A stretch of DNA of 64,000 nucleotides, from positions 209,404-273,403 of the forward strand of contig CACDFI010000001.1 in NCBI GenBank assembly GCA_902551985.1, in the 5' to 3' direction. The notes beneath the pieces are model-generated. The model made no database searches. It was not told where the DNA came from and worked only from the letters and a program-made list of their open reading frames with translations. The DNA is from an uncultured Pelagibacteraceae bacterium (GTDB lineage Bacteria; Pseudomonadota; Alphaproteobacteria; Pelagibacterales; Pelagibacteraceae). Positions within the stretch are counted from its first letter, which is position 1, and every line of letters starts with the position of its first letter. A program made the position numbers and the translations under genes. This document shows positions 7,414 to 15,576 of the stretch, piece by piece.

Positions 7414-8739
7414 ATGAGCAAAAATAAAAATCCAGAAACAATCGCTTTACACGGAGGAGATTACAGAAGTGATCCAGCTACTACTGCAGTAGCAGTGCCA
7501 CTTTATAGAACAACATCTTATCAATTTAATGATACTGATCATGCCGCGAATTTATTCGCACTCAAAGAATTTGGAAACATATACACAAGAATTATGAATC
7601 CGACAAATGACGTACTTGAAAAAAGAGTAGCAGCACTTGAGGGTGGACTTGCAGCTGTCACCGTTGGTTCAGGACAAGCAGCATCTACATTTGCAATTAT
7701 GAATGTTTGTCAATCTGGTGATAATTTCATTAGTTCAACTGATTTATATGGAGGAACAGTTAATTTATTTACACACACACTTAAAAAATTAGGTATAGAG
7801 TGTAGATACGCTGATCCTTCAGATCCAAGCAATTTTGAAAAATTAATTGATGAAAAAACAAGATGTTTTTATGCTGAAACACTACCAAATCCTTATTTAA
7901 GGGTTTTTCCAATTAAAGAAGTTTCAGACATTGGAAGAAAACACAATATTCCATTAATCATGGATAACACTGCATCACCAGTAATTTGTAAACCAATTGA
8001 ACACGGCGCAGCAGTAGTTGTGCATTCACTAACTAAATTTATAGGTGGACATGGTACTGTTATAGGTGGATGTTTAATAGATGGTGGTAATTTTGATTGG
8101 ACTAAAGATCCAAAAAGACAACCTTTATTTAATGAACCAGATGCAAGTTATGGTGGGGCTAAATGGGGTGAAGTGGTGCCACAATTAACAGGAGCCAATG
8201 TTTCTTTTGCTGTTAGAGCTAGAGTATGTCTTTTAAGAGATTTAGGAGCTCCTCTTGCTCCAGATAATGCTTGGGGAATAATACAAGGACTAGAAACTGC
8301 TCCTTTAAGGATGAAGCAACATTGTTCTAATGCTGAAAAAGCTGTAGCATTTTTGCAAAAACATAAAAATGTTGAAAGAGTTATATACCCTACTCTTCAC
8401 GAAGGTGAAATAGCTGCAAGATCTAAAAAATACCTAAAAGGTGGAAATGGTGCATTAGTTGGTATTGAGGTTAAAGGTGGAGTTGAGGCTGGTAAAAAAT
8501 TTATAGAGTCTTTGAAAATGTTTTACCATGTAGCAAATATTGGAGATGCTAGAAGTTTAGCAATTCATCCTGCTACAACAACCCATAGCCAATTAACAGA
8601 GGAAGAACTATTAGCGGCTGGTGTTACACCGGGATATGTAAGGTTGTCTATAGGTATAGAACATCCAGATGATATAATAGCTGATTTAGATCAAGCCCTT
8701 GGTGCTTCAGGTAAACCAAGTTTAAAGGCTGTTAGTTAG
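7414..8739 (+). CDS. O-acetylhomoserine sulfhydrylase-like PLP enzyme (second copy)
   Basis: A 441-residue paralogue of the gene at 5205, with the same architecture: YTRIMNPT near 57, STDLYGGTVNLF near 108, the conventional MDNT at 183-186 (D184 for the pyridine nitrogen), and the PLP lysine K208 in HSLTKFIGGHG. It is divergent enough from the first copy (for example NTASPVICKP against ATYQTPYLCKP) to suggest an old duplication with a different substrate. A good ribosome site, AGAAGGGG, lies about 6 nt upstream of the ATG. The 62-nt gap after the hydrolase shows no obvious structure. The last 8 nt overlap the end of the convergent ctaA gene. Confidence 0.85.
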   Translation: MSKNKNPETIALHGGDYRSDPATTAVAVPLYRTTSYQFNDTDHAANLFALKEFGNIYTRIMNPTNDVLEKRVAALEGGLAAVTVGSGQAASTFAIMNVCQSGDNFISSTDLYGGTVNLFTHTLKKLGIECRYADPSDPSNFEKLIDEKTRCFYAETLPNPYLRVFPIKEVSDIGRKHNIPLIMDNTASPVICKPIEHGAAVVVHSLTKFIGGHGTVIGGCLIDGGNFDWTKDPKRQPLFNEPDASYGGAKWGEVVPQLTGANVSFAVRARVCLLRDLGAPLAPDNAWGIIQGLETAPLRMKQHCSNAEKAVAFLQKHKNVERVIYPTLHEGEIAARSKKYLKGGNGALVGIEVKGGVEAGKKFIESLKMFYHVANIGDARSLAIHPATTTHSQLTEEELLAAGVTPGYVRLSIGIEHPDDIIADLDQALGASGKPSLKAVS

Positions 8740-9748
8740 ACCTGGTATTTATAAATAAGAAATAGATACAAGAACTTACTAAAAAGATTGAACTTATTTG
8801 GTGCATAGATGCGATATAAATCTGTGCACCATACAATACGGTAAATATTCCTAATATTATTTGCAAAATAATAAATAAACCTAAAACATTAATTGATTTG
8901 TATAAACTGTAAATTTTATTTTTATAAATTTTAATAAAGATATAAATATAAAATATACCAATAAAATAAGCTAGATTTCTGTGAATAAATTGCACTAAAG
9001 ACGGGTCGCTAAAAGCAGAAATCTTAAAAAGATTGATTATATCGTTATCATCTGGAAAAAAAGTACTACCCATTAGAGGCCATGAATTATAAATTTTGCC
9101 AGCATCCATTCCAGAAACAAATGCACCTACAGTAATTTGTAAAAAAATTAAAATCAAAAAAAATAATGGAAAGAATAAATTTATTTTTATATAATAATCT
9201 CTTTTCACATTTATTTTTAAATAATTCCAAAAAATTAATGATAAAATAATAAATGCAATTAATAAATGAACAGATAATCTGAAATGACTTACATCAACTC
9301 TATTAACAAGTCCACTACTTACCATGTACCATCCTATAAATCCTTGAAAACAAATTAATATAAATATGAAATATAAACCTATTAGTTTTAAAAACTTAAT
9401 CTTAAAAGTAAAATATAACAGCGGGATTAAAAAAGATATGCCAATAAGTCTACCTAAAAACCTATGGGCCCATTCCCACCAAAAAATTACTTTAAATTCA
9501 TTCATAGTCATATCAAAATTTTGAAGCTTAAATTCTGGAATTTCTTTATATAAATTAAAATACATAACCCAATCTGAGCTACTCAAAGGAGGCAAGAAGC
9601 CTGAAAATAACTGCCATTGTGTAATAGATAATCCTGAGTCAGTTAACCTTGTAAGGCCGCCTACAATAATCATAATAGAAATTATTAAAAACATTGATAT
9701 TAACCAAGCAGATATTTGCTGGTTTACTTTGAGATTTTCACTATACAT
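8732..9748 (-). CDS. ctaA: heme A synthase (COX15/CtaA type)
   Basis: A 338-residue membrane protein with about eight helices, which oxidises heme O to heme A for cytochrome aa3 oxidase. Conserved histidines sit in WEWAHRFLGRLIG, SHFRLSVHLL, VQFIHRNLAYF and MHQISSI, the four heme-ligand positions of the family. The opening helix with IIVGGLTRLTDSGLSITQW is diagnostic. It appears to lack the cysteine pair of the Bacillus-type enzyme, as expected for the alphaproteobacterial type. It starts 43 nt from the divergent chorismate mutase gene, and its stop interleaves with that of the second sulfhydrylase. Confidence 0.96.
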   Translation of the reverse strand: MYSENLKVNQQISAWLISMFLIISIMIIVGGLTRLTDSGLSITQWQLFSGFLPPLSSSDWVMYFNLYKEIPEFKLQNFDMTMNEFKVIFWWEWAHRFLGRLIGISFLIPLLYFTFKIKFLKLIGLYFIFILICFQGFIGWYMVSSGLVNRVDVSHFRLSVHLLIAFIILSLIFWNYLKINVKRDYYIKINLFFPLFFLILIFLQITVGAFVSGMDAGKIYNSWPLMGSTFFPDDNDIINLFKISAFSDPSLVQFIHRNLAYFIGIFYIYIFIKIYKNKIYSLYKSINVLGLFIILQIILGIFTVLYGAQIYIASMHQISSIFLVSSCIYFLFINTRSN

Positions 9749-9791
9749 GAATGCATAAATATAATATTTTTTAAATTATCCAATTATATAA

Positions 9792-10082
9792 ATGTCGCCA
9801 TTAAAAAAACAAAAACTCAATAAAATCAGATATGAGCTGGATAAACTTGACAATTCTTTAATAAAAATAATTAAAAAAAGAACTAGTTTAGTAAAAAAAG
9901 TGCTTGCTCTTAAGGAAAGAAAAAATCAAATTGTTGACCAAAAAAGAATTAGTATTATTCTAAAAAATATTAAAAGGAAATCCATTAAAAACAAAATCGA
10001 TCCAAAAATAACAAATAAAATTTGGAAGAATATGATCTTAGCTTATATTGATTTTGAAAAAAGAAATTTTAAAAAAAAATAG
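9792..10082 (+). CDS. chorismate mutase, AroQ type
   Basis: A 96-residue, all-helical, very lysine-rich protein. It has the AroQ pattern: an N-terminal helix with IRYELDKLDNSLIKIIKKR, a second basic stretch LVKKVLALKER, and a DQKR segment before the last helices. These supply the arginine and lysine residues that hold chorismate in the family. It would convert chorismate to prephenate for phenylalanine and tyrosine. It stands alone, divergent from ctaA, and ends one base from the end of the convergent rpmG. The match is by pattern only; the sequence is strongly biased toward lysine and isoleucine. Confidence 0.72.
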   Translation: MSPLKKQKLNKIRYELDKLDNSLIKIIKKRTSLVKKVLALKERKNQIVDQKRISIILKNIKRKSIKNKIDPKITNKIWKNMILAYIDFEKRNFKKK

Positions 10083-10083
10083 A

Positions 10084-10275
10084 CTATTTGCTGTGTGGTG
10101 GTAATTTTTTTTCAACAAACATTTCGTGTTTTCTAGTTGCTGGATTATATTTTTTTGCTTTTAATTTAACTTTAGCTTTTTCTCCACCTGCTGGTTTTTT
10201 TACATAATAAAAAAAAGGACTATCTGGTTTTTCCTCAGGAACAAGTCTTACTTTAATATGTGTTTTTTTAGCCAT
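10084..10275 (-). CDS. rpmG: 50S ribosomal protein L33
   Basis: A 63-residue L33: MAKKTHIKVRLVP at the start and KKYNPATRKHEMFVEKKLP at the end are characteristic. It is of the cysteine-free type with no zinc-ribbon CxxC pairs, so it needs no zinc. It has about eight extra residues in the middle (PAGGEKAK) compared with a common 55-residue form. The start overlaps the end of the MerR gene by 8 nt, making it the last gene of the rpmF-plsX-ihfA-merR-rpmG run. Confidence 0.95.
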   Translation of the reverse strand: MAKKTHIKVRLVPEEKPDSPFFYYVKKPAGGEKAKVKLKAKKYNPATRKHEMFVEKKLPPHSK

Positions 10276-10648
10276 TTTTTTCCTTAATATTAGTTATCAA
10301 ATTCTTAATTTTCTTCAATTTAGTTTTAATTATATTTTTTTGTTTTATAGATGTATTCAACAATTCGTCAATGTCTGAATTTTTAGAATTTAAGGCTTTT
10401 TTAACACCTTTTAGGGTCATACCTTTGTCTTTTAACAAAAATTTTATTTTTTTTAATAAGTTAATTGTGTCCTCATCATAATAGCGCCTTCTACCATTGA
10501 ATAGCTTTGGTTTAACTTGTCTAAACTCTTTCTCCCAAAACCTAATTGTATGGGTTGAATATGTACCCTTTTTTTTATCTATTAAGTTTAATATTTGGGC
10601 TACTTCACCAATAGTTTTATATTTACTATCTTCTTTAAATTGATCCAT
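10268..10648 (-). CDS. MerR-family transcriptional regulator
   Basis: A 126-residue protein with an N-terminal MerR winged helix (residues about 11-80): KTIGEVAQILN, then HTIRFWEKEFRQVKPKLFNGRRRYYDEDTI. A short lysine-rich tail follows and could form the dimerising helix. No effector domain or metal-binding cysteines are visible. A MerR gene directly after ihfA is a conserved alphaproteobacterial arrangement; its targets are not known to me. It overlaps ihfA by 14 nt and rpmG by 8 nt. Confidence 0.9.
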   Translation of the reverse strand: MDQFKEDSKYKTIGEVAQILNLIDKKKGTYSTHTIRFWEKEFRQVKPKLFNGRRRYYDEDTINLLKKIKFLLKDKGMTLKGVKKALNSKNSDIDELLNTSIKQKNIIKTKLKKIKNLITNIKEKNG

Positions 10649-10937
10649 TATTATTTATATAAGCTTTAAACTCTTTCGATGCTTTAAAAAGAATAACGTT
10701 TCGTTCTTTTATAATTTTTCTCTCTTTAGTTTTGGGATTTCTTCCAATACGTTGTTTTTTATTTCTTAATGAAAATGTTCCAAAATTTGTAATCTTAACT
10801 TTTTTGTATTTAATTATATTGTTTAAAATAATTTCAAATATATCCTCTAATAAATTTTCACTAATTTTTTTGGAAAATCCTATTTGCATATATATAGAAT
10901 TTACAATTTCTTTTTTTGTTAAATTAATTCTTGTCAC
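10635..10937 (-). CDS. ihfA: integration host factor alpha subunit
   Basis: A 100-residue HU/IHF-family DNA-bending protein. The helical N-terminus (LTKKEIVNSIYMQIGFSKK), the VKITNFGTFSLRNK strand and the minor-groove arm GRNPKTKERKIIKERNVILF are all present. The GRNPKT arm and position after plsX favour IHF-alpha over HU. Translation starts at a GTG immediately after the plsX stop codon (TAAGTG, no spacer) with no clear Shine-Dalgarno, so coupled re-initiation is likely. Confidence 0.92.
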   Translation of the reverse strand: MTRINLTKKEIVNSIYMQIGFSKKISENLLEDIFEIILNNIIKYKKVKITNFGTFSLRNKKQRIGRNPKTKERKIIKERNVILFKASKEFKAYINNNGSI

Positions 10938-11945
10938 TTAACTTAAATTATCTTTTATTTGATTTATTAATCTACCTTTAATGGTTTTTTCACAAACTTT
11001 TAATGAGTTTGCAAATCCAACTGAGTCTGTAGATCCATGACTTTTAATTACAGGTTTGTCTAATCCAAGTAATATTGCGCCATTATAAAGTCTAGGATCT
11101 AACTTTTTTTTAAAATTTTTTAAATTATTGTAATTCAATAATGATGAAATTTTACCGATTAATGTGCTACTTAAGGCTCTTTTTAACTCACTAATTATAA
11201 AGTTTGATGTGCCTTCTGCAGTTTTTAAAGCAATATTTCCAGTAAAACCATCTGCAACAATTACATTCACATTTCCTTCCATAATATTATTTCCTTCTAT
11301 ATATCCATTAAACTCAAAAAGTTGAAATTTATTATTGTTTAAATATTGATAAGTATCTTTAATAATAGCATTTCCTTTTAATTCTTCAGATCCTATATTC
11401 AGTAATGCAACTTTGGGAGTTTCATTATCAAATAAAGCCTTTAATAAAGCAGAGCCCATTATCGAAAAATCAATTAAATTTTTTGAACTACATTCTATAT
11501 TTGCACCTAAATCCAAAACAACATTCATTCCTTTTTTACTAGGCCAAAGAGCAGATAAGGCTGGTTTATCGATATTTTCAATCATTTTCAAATTTAATTT
11601 AGATATTAAAAAAAGTGCTCCAGTATTTCCAGCAGAAACAATTGCATCAGCCTCATTTTTTTTTAAAGAGTCTATAGCAAGCCACAAGCTAGTATTTTTT
11701 CCTCTTTTGGCTGCAGATAATGCTGTGTCTTCTCCTTCAACAACTTGGTCTGTGTGAGTTATTTCAAAAATTTTTTCTGAAAGTTTATTTTTTTTTGTTA
11801 ATGGATATATTATATCTTTATTACCAAAAATTTTGTATTTTATGTTGCTGCTAATTTTTGAATGAATGCTTATACCTTCAATTACTTTTGTAGGAGCATT
11901 ATCACCACCCATTGCATCTACAGCAATAATTATTGGGTTGTTCAT
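10938..11945 (-). CDS. plsX: phosphate acyltransferase PlsX
   Basis: A 335-residue PlsX, which makes acyl-phosphate from acyl-ACP for phospholipid synthesis. Diagnostic segments are the N-terminal IAVDAMGGDNAPTKVIEG, DTALSAAKRGKNTSLWLA, AIVSAGNTGALF and VIVADGFTGNIALKT. It lies 6 nt after rpmF. In many alphaproteobacteria fabH follows plsX; here ihfA follows with no gap, so fabH is absent from this place. Confidence 0.96.
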   Translation of the reverse strand: MNNPIIIAVDAMGGDNAPTKVIEGISIHSKISSNIKYKIFGNKDIIYPLTKKNKLSEKIFEITHTDQVVEGEDTALSAAKRGKNTSLWLAIDSLKKNEADAIVSAGNTGALFLISKLNLKMIENIDKPALSALWPSKKGMNVVLDLGANIECSSKNLIDFSIMGSALLKALFDNETPKVALLNIGSEELKGNAIIKDTYQYLNNNKFQLFEFNGYIEGNNIMEGNVNVIVADGFTGNIALKTAEGTSNFIISELKRALSSTLIGKISSLLNYNNLKNFKKKLDPRLYNGAILLGLDKPVIKSHGSTDSVGFANSLKVCEKTIKGRLINQIKDNLS

Positions 11946-11951
11946 AAAAAA

Positions 11952-12131
11952 TTATTCTTTGGGATCTAAAACTTGTCTTCCCTTATAAAATCCTGTTTTT
12001 AAGTCTAAGTGGTGAGAAAGTCTATATTCGCCAGATTTTTTATCTTCAATAATATTTTTTGAAGATGTTCTTAAGTGTGAGCGTCTTTTCCCAGATCTTG
12101 ATTTTGTTGTTTTGCGTTTTGGTACAGCCAT
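11952..12131 (-). CDS. rpmF: 50S ribosomal protein L32
   Basis: A 59-residue frame from the ATG at 12131 to the stop at 11952. It begins [19 protein letters not shown], the L32 signature, and ends GRQVLDPKE. It has no cysteines, as in other proteobacterial L32 proteins. It lies 2 nt after the stop of the bc1 chaperone gene and 6 nt before plsX, the usual rpmF-plsX pairing. Confidence 0.96.
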   Translation of the reverse strand: MAVPKRKTTKSRSGKRRSHLRTSSKNIIEDKKSGEYRLSHHLDLKTGFYKGRQVLDPKE

Positions 12132-12133
12132 AA

Positions 12134-12607
12134 TTAAAATTTAAGTTCTAATATATCTTTTGTAAAGATTTTTAAAGTGTTTTTTGACAAAAAATCACTA
12201 TATTTATTGAAATAATCAACAAAAAAATCATTATCCTCTTTAATATTCATCAAATTGTCTATTACTACTTTTTTTTCTAAATTTGATAATCTATCCCAAT
12301 CGTCTATTTTTTCAATTATTGAAAAAAACAAATTTACATAATCTTTCATTTTTTTATTTACAGAAACATCTCCATAACCAATTTCTCTTATAGAAAGTTC
12401 AATTTGTCTTATAAAAAAATCAAATAATTCTTGAGCCTCATTTTTTGTTAACTTGCTTTTATAATGTTTAAGAAAAAAACCAAAATGAAATAAAAGTACG
12501 ATTAATCTGTCAGAAAAAGTATCTTTATTTTTAAGATTAAAATATAAACTTTTATTTCTAGTTAATTTAATTAAATTATTGTAAATATTTAGATATTCTG
12601 CATTCAT
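12134..12607 (-). CDS. ubiquinol-cytochrome c chaperone (CBP3-like)
   Basis: A 157-residue protein resembling the bacterial CBP3/ubiquinol-cytochrome c chaperone domain, which in mitochondria helps mature cytochrome b of complex III. The best evidence is the order [18 protein letters not shown], then [20 protein letters not shown], then [18 protein letters not shown], matching the family's conserved RE-G-GDxxV-K-K pattern. Being upstream of rpmF-plsX and divergent from bamE also fits alphaproteobacteria. Its ATG is directly back-to-back with the bamE ATG (CATATG), leaving no intergenic space. The DUF177 gene often found between this and rpmF is absent. Confidence 0.75.
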   Translation of the reverse strand: MNAEYLNIYNNLIKLTRNKSLYFNLKNKDTFSDRLIVLLFHFGFFLKHYKSKLTKNEAQELFDFFIRQIELSIREIGYGDVSVNKKMKDYVNLFFSIIEKIDDWDRLSNLEKKVVIDNLMNIKEDNDFFVDYFNKYSDFLSKNTLKIFTKDILELKF

Positions 12608-13060
12608 ATGAAATATATATTTTTACTTTTTTTCTTTTTATTTACACTTAATTGCTCATTAAATAAAGTTTCTAATAATCACGGATCTAGATTTATCGAG
12701 TCTAAATATGATAAAATTATAGTAAATAAATCTAATAAAAACGACGTCAGAAAAATAATTGGACCCCCTTCTTCTGTAAGTGAATTTGATAATACTTGGT
12801 TTTTCATAGAAAGAAAAAAAGTTAATCAATCATTACTAAAACTTGGTAAAAAAAAAATTGCTTCAAACAATATTATAATTTTAGAATTTAACGTAATGGG
12901 TTTGGTTTCAAAGAAAAATTTACTAAATCTTAATGATATGAATGATGTAAAAATTGTTGAAAATATAACAGAGAAAAAATTTGGGCAAGATAATGTGCTA
13001 TATGATGTGTTGTCCTCACTAAGAGACAAAGTAAACGCTCCGAGTAAAAGATCAAAATAA
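12608..13060 (+). CDS. bamE: outer-membrane assembly lipoprotein BamE
   Basis: A 150-residue protein with an N-terminal signal and probable lipobox (FTLNC, cysteine at 16), followed by a SmpA/OmlA domain. The NKSNKNDVRKIIGPPSSVSEF stretch is the family hallmark (small residues around GPPS), then a DNTWFFIERK strand and an ILEFNVMGLVSKK strand. BamE is part of the BAM complex that inserts beta-barrel proteins in the outer membrane. The charged C-terminal tail is variable. The ATG abuts the divergent bc1 chaperone ATG, and the stop is one base from the 3' end of the convergent tRNA-Glu gene. Confidence 0.88.
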   Translation: MKYIFLLFFFLFTLNCSLNKVSNNHGSRFIESKYDKIIVNKSNKNDVRKIIGPPSSVSEFDNTWFFIERKKVNQSLLKLGKKKIASNNIIILEFNVMGLVSKKNLLNLNDMNDVKIVENITEKKFGQDNVLYDVLSSLRDKVNAPSKRSK

Positions 13061-13061
13061 A

Positions 13062-13136
13062 TGGCGGTCCCTAGGGGAATCGAACCCCTCTTTCATGGAT
13101 GAAAACCATGTGTCCTAACCGATAGACGAAGGGACC
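13062..13136 (-). tRNA. tRNA-Glu (anticodon TTC)
   Basis: Full cloverleaf on the minus strand: acceptor GGTCCCT pairs with AGGGACC, followed by a G discriminator and an encoded CCA (13062-13064). The anticodon loop is TTTTCAT, giving TTC, and the T arm contains GGTTCGATTCC. It lies 35 nt downstream of glpX on the same strand and may be read from the same transcript. Confidence 0.97.
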
Positions 13137-13171
13137 AGTGGAGGATCTTTTATTGTAATTCTTTCAATTAA

Positions 13172-14116
13172 TCAAGTAATCGAAATCTCTTTTTTTACTA
13201 TTTGTAAAGCTGATTTTTCGTAAGTAAAAATTGTCTCTGTAACATATTTATCATTTTTTCTGACAATTCCATTCATAAATTCACACCGAGTAATTCCTGT
13301 AGCACAAAAAATACTATCACCTTTAACTATCTCATTTATTTCATATTTTTTATTTAAATCCTTGACACCCATTTTTTTGGCTCTATTTTTTTCTTCTTTT
13401 GAACTAAATAGAAATCTACCTTGGAATTTACAATTCAGTTTATCTAGAGCAGCAGCAGCTATCACTCCCTCCGGACCTCCTCCAATTCCCATAAATATAT
13501 CTACCCCAAATTTTTTATCTGCTACCAATAAAACTCCAGAAACATCACCATCAGATATAAATTTGATATTTACATTTAACCTTTTTAGTTCATCAATTAT
13601 ATTTGTATGCCTAGGTCTGTCCAGAATACAGACTGTTATTTCGTTTGGTTTTTTCCTTGTTTCGTCACAGTAATTTTTAATGTTTTGCTCTATAGAATAA
13701 TCAAGATCAACTGTGTCCTTTGGTACATGGTTTCCAGTTGCAATTTTTTGCATATACGTTTCTGGTGAATTAAAAAGGTTTCCTTTTTCAGAAATTGCTA
13801 TTACTGACATTGCACCAGGGAGATTTTTGGCAACAAAATTAGTACCCTCTACTGGGTCAACAGCAATATCAATTTTAGGTCCATTTCCATTACCAAGTTT
13901 TTCACCTATATAAAGCATTGGTGCCTCATCTAATTCTCCCTCACCGATAACTACTTCACCTTTTATGTTTAAATTATTAAGCTGAAATCTCATTACATCT
14001 GTTGCGGCCTTATCAGCTAGAACCTTTTCGTTTTTGCCAATGTAAGGATAGCAAGCAATTGCTGAGTTTGATGTTATTTCAATAAGATTATTTAATAAAT
14101 CTTTTGATAGTTTCAT
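13172..14116 (-). CDS. glpX: class II fructose-1,6-bisphosphatase
   Basis: A 314-residue GlpX-type FBPase, the metal-dependent enzyme that makes fructose 6-phosphate in gluconeogenesis. Metal-site motifs GEGELDEAPMLYIGE (about 58-72) and DPVEGTNFVAK (about 86-96) are present, then SDGDVSGVLL and MGIGGGPEGVIAAAA, both typical of the family. Length is normal. It follows the SbmA-like transporter gene by 2 nt and precedes tRNA-Glu, in a compact minus-strand run framed by two tRNA genes. Confidence 0.95.
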   Translation of the reverse strand: MKLSKDLLNNLIEITSNSAIACYPYIGKNEKVLADKAATDVMRFQLNNLNIKGEVVIGEGELDEAPMLYIGEKLGNGNGPKIDIAVDPVEGTNFVAKNLPGAMSVIAISEKGNLFNSPETYMQKIATGNHVPKDTVDLDYSIEQNIKNYCDETRKKPNEITVCILDRPRHTNIIDELKRLNVNIKFISDGDVSGVLLVADKKFGVDIFMGIGGGPEGVIAAAALDKLNCKFQGRFLFSSKEEKNRAKKMGVKDLNKKYEINEIVKGDSIFCATGITRCEFMNGIVRKNDKYVTETIFTYEKSALQIVKKEISIT

Positions 14117-14118
14117 TC

Positions 14119-15117
14119 TTAATAAGTTTTAATTTTGTCAGAAATTTCTTCATTTTCGAGTCTATGTTCAAATTCTCTTAATCTTTTATAAACACTTGCA
14201 AGTTCAATAATTGTAGGCCATGCCTTTAAGATATATTGCATTGATCCTTCTACTCTACCAAAAGCTCTTATAATTTGTTGCATGACACCTAATGTGACTG
14301 CACCAGCAACAATAGCTGGCGCGAGAAATACGTATGCAGAAAGCACATTAGCTTGCAAGTATGCAATTCTACCAATATTAAAATATAAATACCTTATATA
14401 ACTCAAAAAATGAATATTACGTACACCATCAAAAAGTTCCTCAATTGTTTTTGGTCTAACTGTTCCATCATCTTCAGCAATAACTAAGATTTTTCTATAA
14501 GCTGCTTCTTTTTTTTGAAGATCATACTCAACACCAACTAATCTTAATATTAATCCTAGAACTATTAAAAAAATAGTTCCACCAACTGACCATATAAGCG
14601 CCCCAACAATCAAACCATAATCCCAATCTCCAAAAAAGAAAATTGGTATGCCAATACTTAAACCAAATAATATTGGCATAAATTCAACAAGTATCATAAT
14701 AGCTTCTATTAGACTTGTACCTAAAGACTCCATAATTCTTGAAAATTTTATTGTATCTTCTTGGACACGTTGCGAAGCACCTTCAATTTTACGAGCTTTT
14801 TCATATACACTGTGATAATACTCAACCATAGCTGTTCTCCATCTAAATAAATAATGTGAAGTAAAGTAACTAACAACTACAGCAACACCTACATACATCG
14901 CAGCTAAAGTAATAAATGAAAAAAGACTTGCCCAATATTCATCAATTGTAATAGCATTTGGAGCACCTAATGCCTTCTGTATCATATCATAAAACTCACC
15001 AAACCATTCATTAATTTTAACATCAATCTTAACTTGAACCCAAAGAGAAGATAGAATTATTAGTGAACCTATCCAAGACCATAAATACCATTTTTTAATT
15101 GTGAAAAATCTAAACAT
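14119..15117 (-). CDS. sbmA: SbmA/BacA-like peptide transporter
   Basis: A 332-residue integral membrane protein with six or more helices, matching the SbmA/BacA family of proton-driven inner-membrane importers of antimicrobial peptides and related compounds. Evidence: WFGEFYDMIQKAL near the start, HYLFRWRTAMVEYYHSVYEK, SQRVQEDTIKFSRIMESLG in the middle, and the C-terminal VEGSMQYILKAWPTIIELASVYKRLREFE. There is no ATPase domain. It is shorter than E. coli SbmA (about 400 residues). Its start shares one base with the stop of the NDUFS4-like gene. The physiological substrate is unknown. Confidence 0.85.
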   Translation of the reverse strand: MFRFFTIKKWYLWSWIGSLIILSSLWVQVKIDVKINEWFGEFYDMIQKALGAPNAITIDEYWASLFSFITLAAMYVGVAVVVSYFTSHYLFRWRTAMVEYYHSVYEKARKIEGASQRVQEDTIKFSRIMESLGTSLIEAIMILVEFMPILFGLSIGIPIFFFGDWDYGLIVGALIWSVGGTIFLIVLGLILRLVGVEYDLQKKEAAYRKILVIAEDDGTVRPKTIEELFDGVRNIHFLSYIRYLYFNIGRIAYLQANVLSAYVFLAPAIVAGAVTLGVMQQIIRAFGRVEGSMQYILKAWPTIIELASVYKRLREFEHRLENEEISDKIKTY

Positions 15118-15398
15118 TATTTTATAAAATTATCAGCATACGATTTTTTTGAGATTTTTCTTTTTTTAGGTTCAATAATTTCGAAAATGATATTATTTTT
15201 TTTTGCATATTCAATAGCTAAATCTTTTGATTTAAATTCTAATTTTATTTCAGAATATGTATCAGTTGAACTTTCCCAACCCATAAGTGGGTTTTTACCA
15301 GGATCTTTTGTGATAAATTCTATTATCCATTTTTCAAATTTCTTTATACCTGACTGCATTGCAGTTTTGGATGGTTTGTAAATTTTAGCTTTTTTCAT
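15117..15398 (-). CDS. NDUFS4-like complex I accessory subunit
   Basis: A 93-residue protein matching the alphaproteobacterial homologue of mitochondrial NDUFS4: [20 protein letters not shown], then [20 protein letters not shown], then [10 protein letters not shown] and the end [10 protein letters not shown]. It would be a peripheral subunit of NADH:quinone oxidoreductase. Its ATG lies only 6 nt beyond the encoded CCA of tRNA-Pro on the same strand, so tRNA 3' processing would leave an mRNA with almost no leader; no Shine-Dalgarno is possible in that space. Confidence 0.93.
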   Translation of the reverse strand: MKKAKIYKPSKTAMQSGIKKFEKWIIEFITKDPGKNPLMGWESSTDTYSEIKLEFKSKDLAIEYAKKNNIIFEIIEPKKRKISKKSYADNFIK

Positions 15399-15404
15399 AA
15401 ATAC

Positions 15405-15481
<77 letters not shown>

Positions 15482-15576
15482 AATGGTGTACTAATACAGC
15501 AGATAAAACAAAATTCAAAGGTTATAATAGTTACAAATTTCTAATATATTTGATATTTAGTGCTATAAGAGATTTT

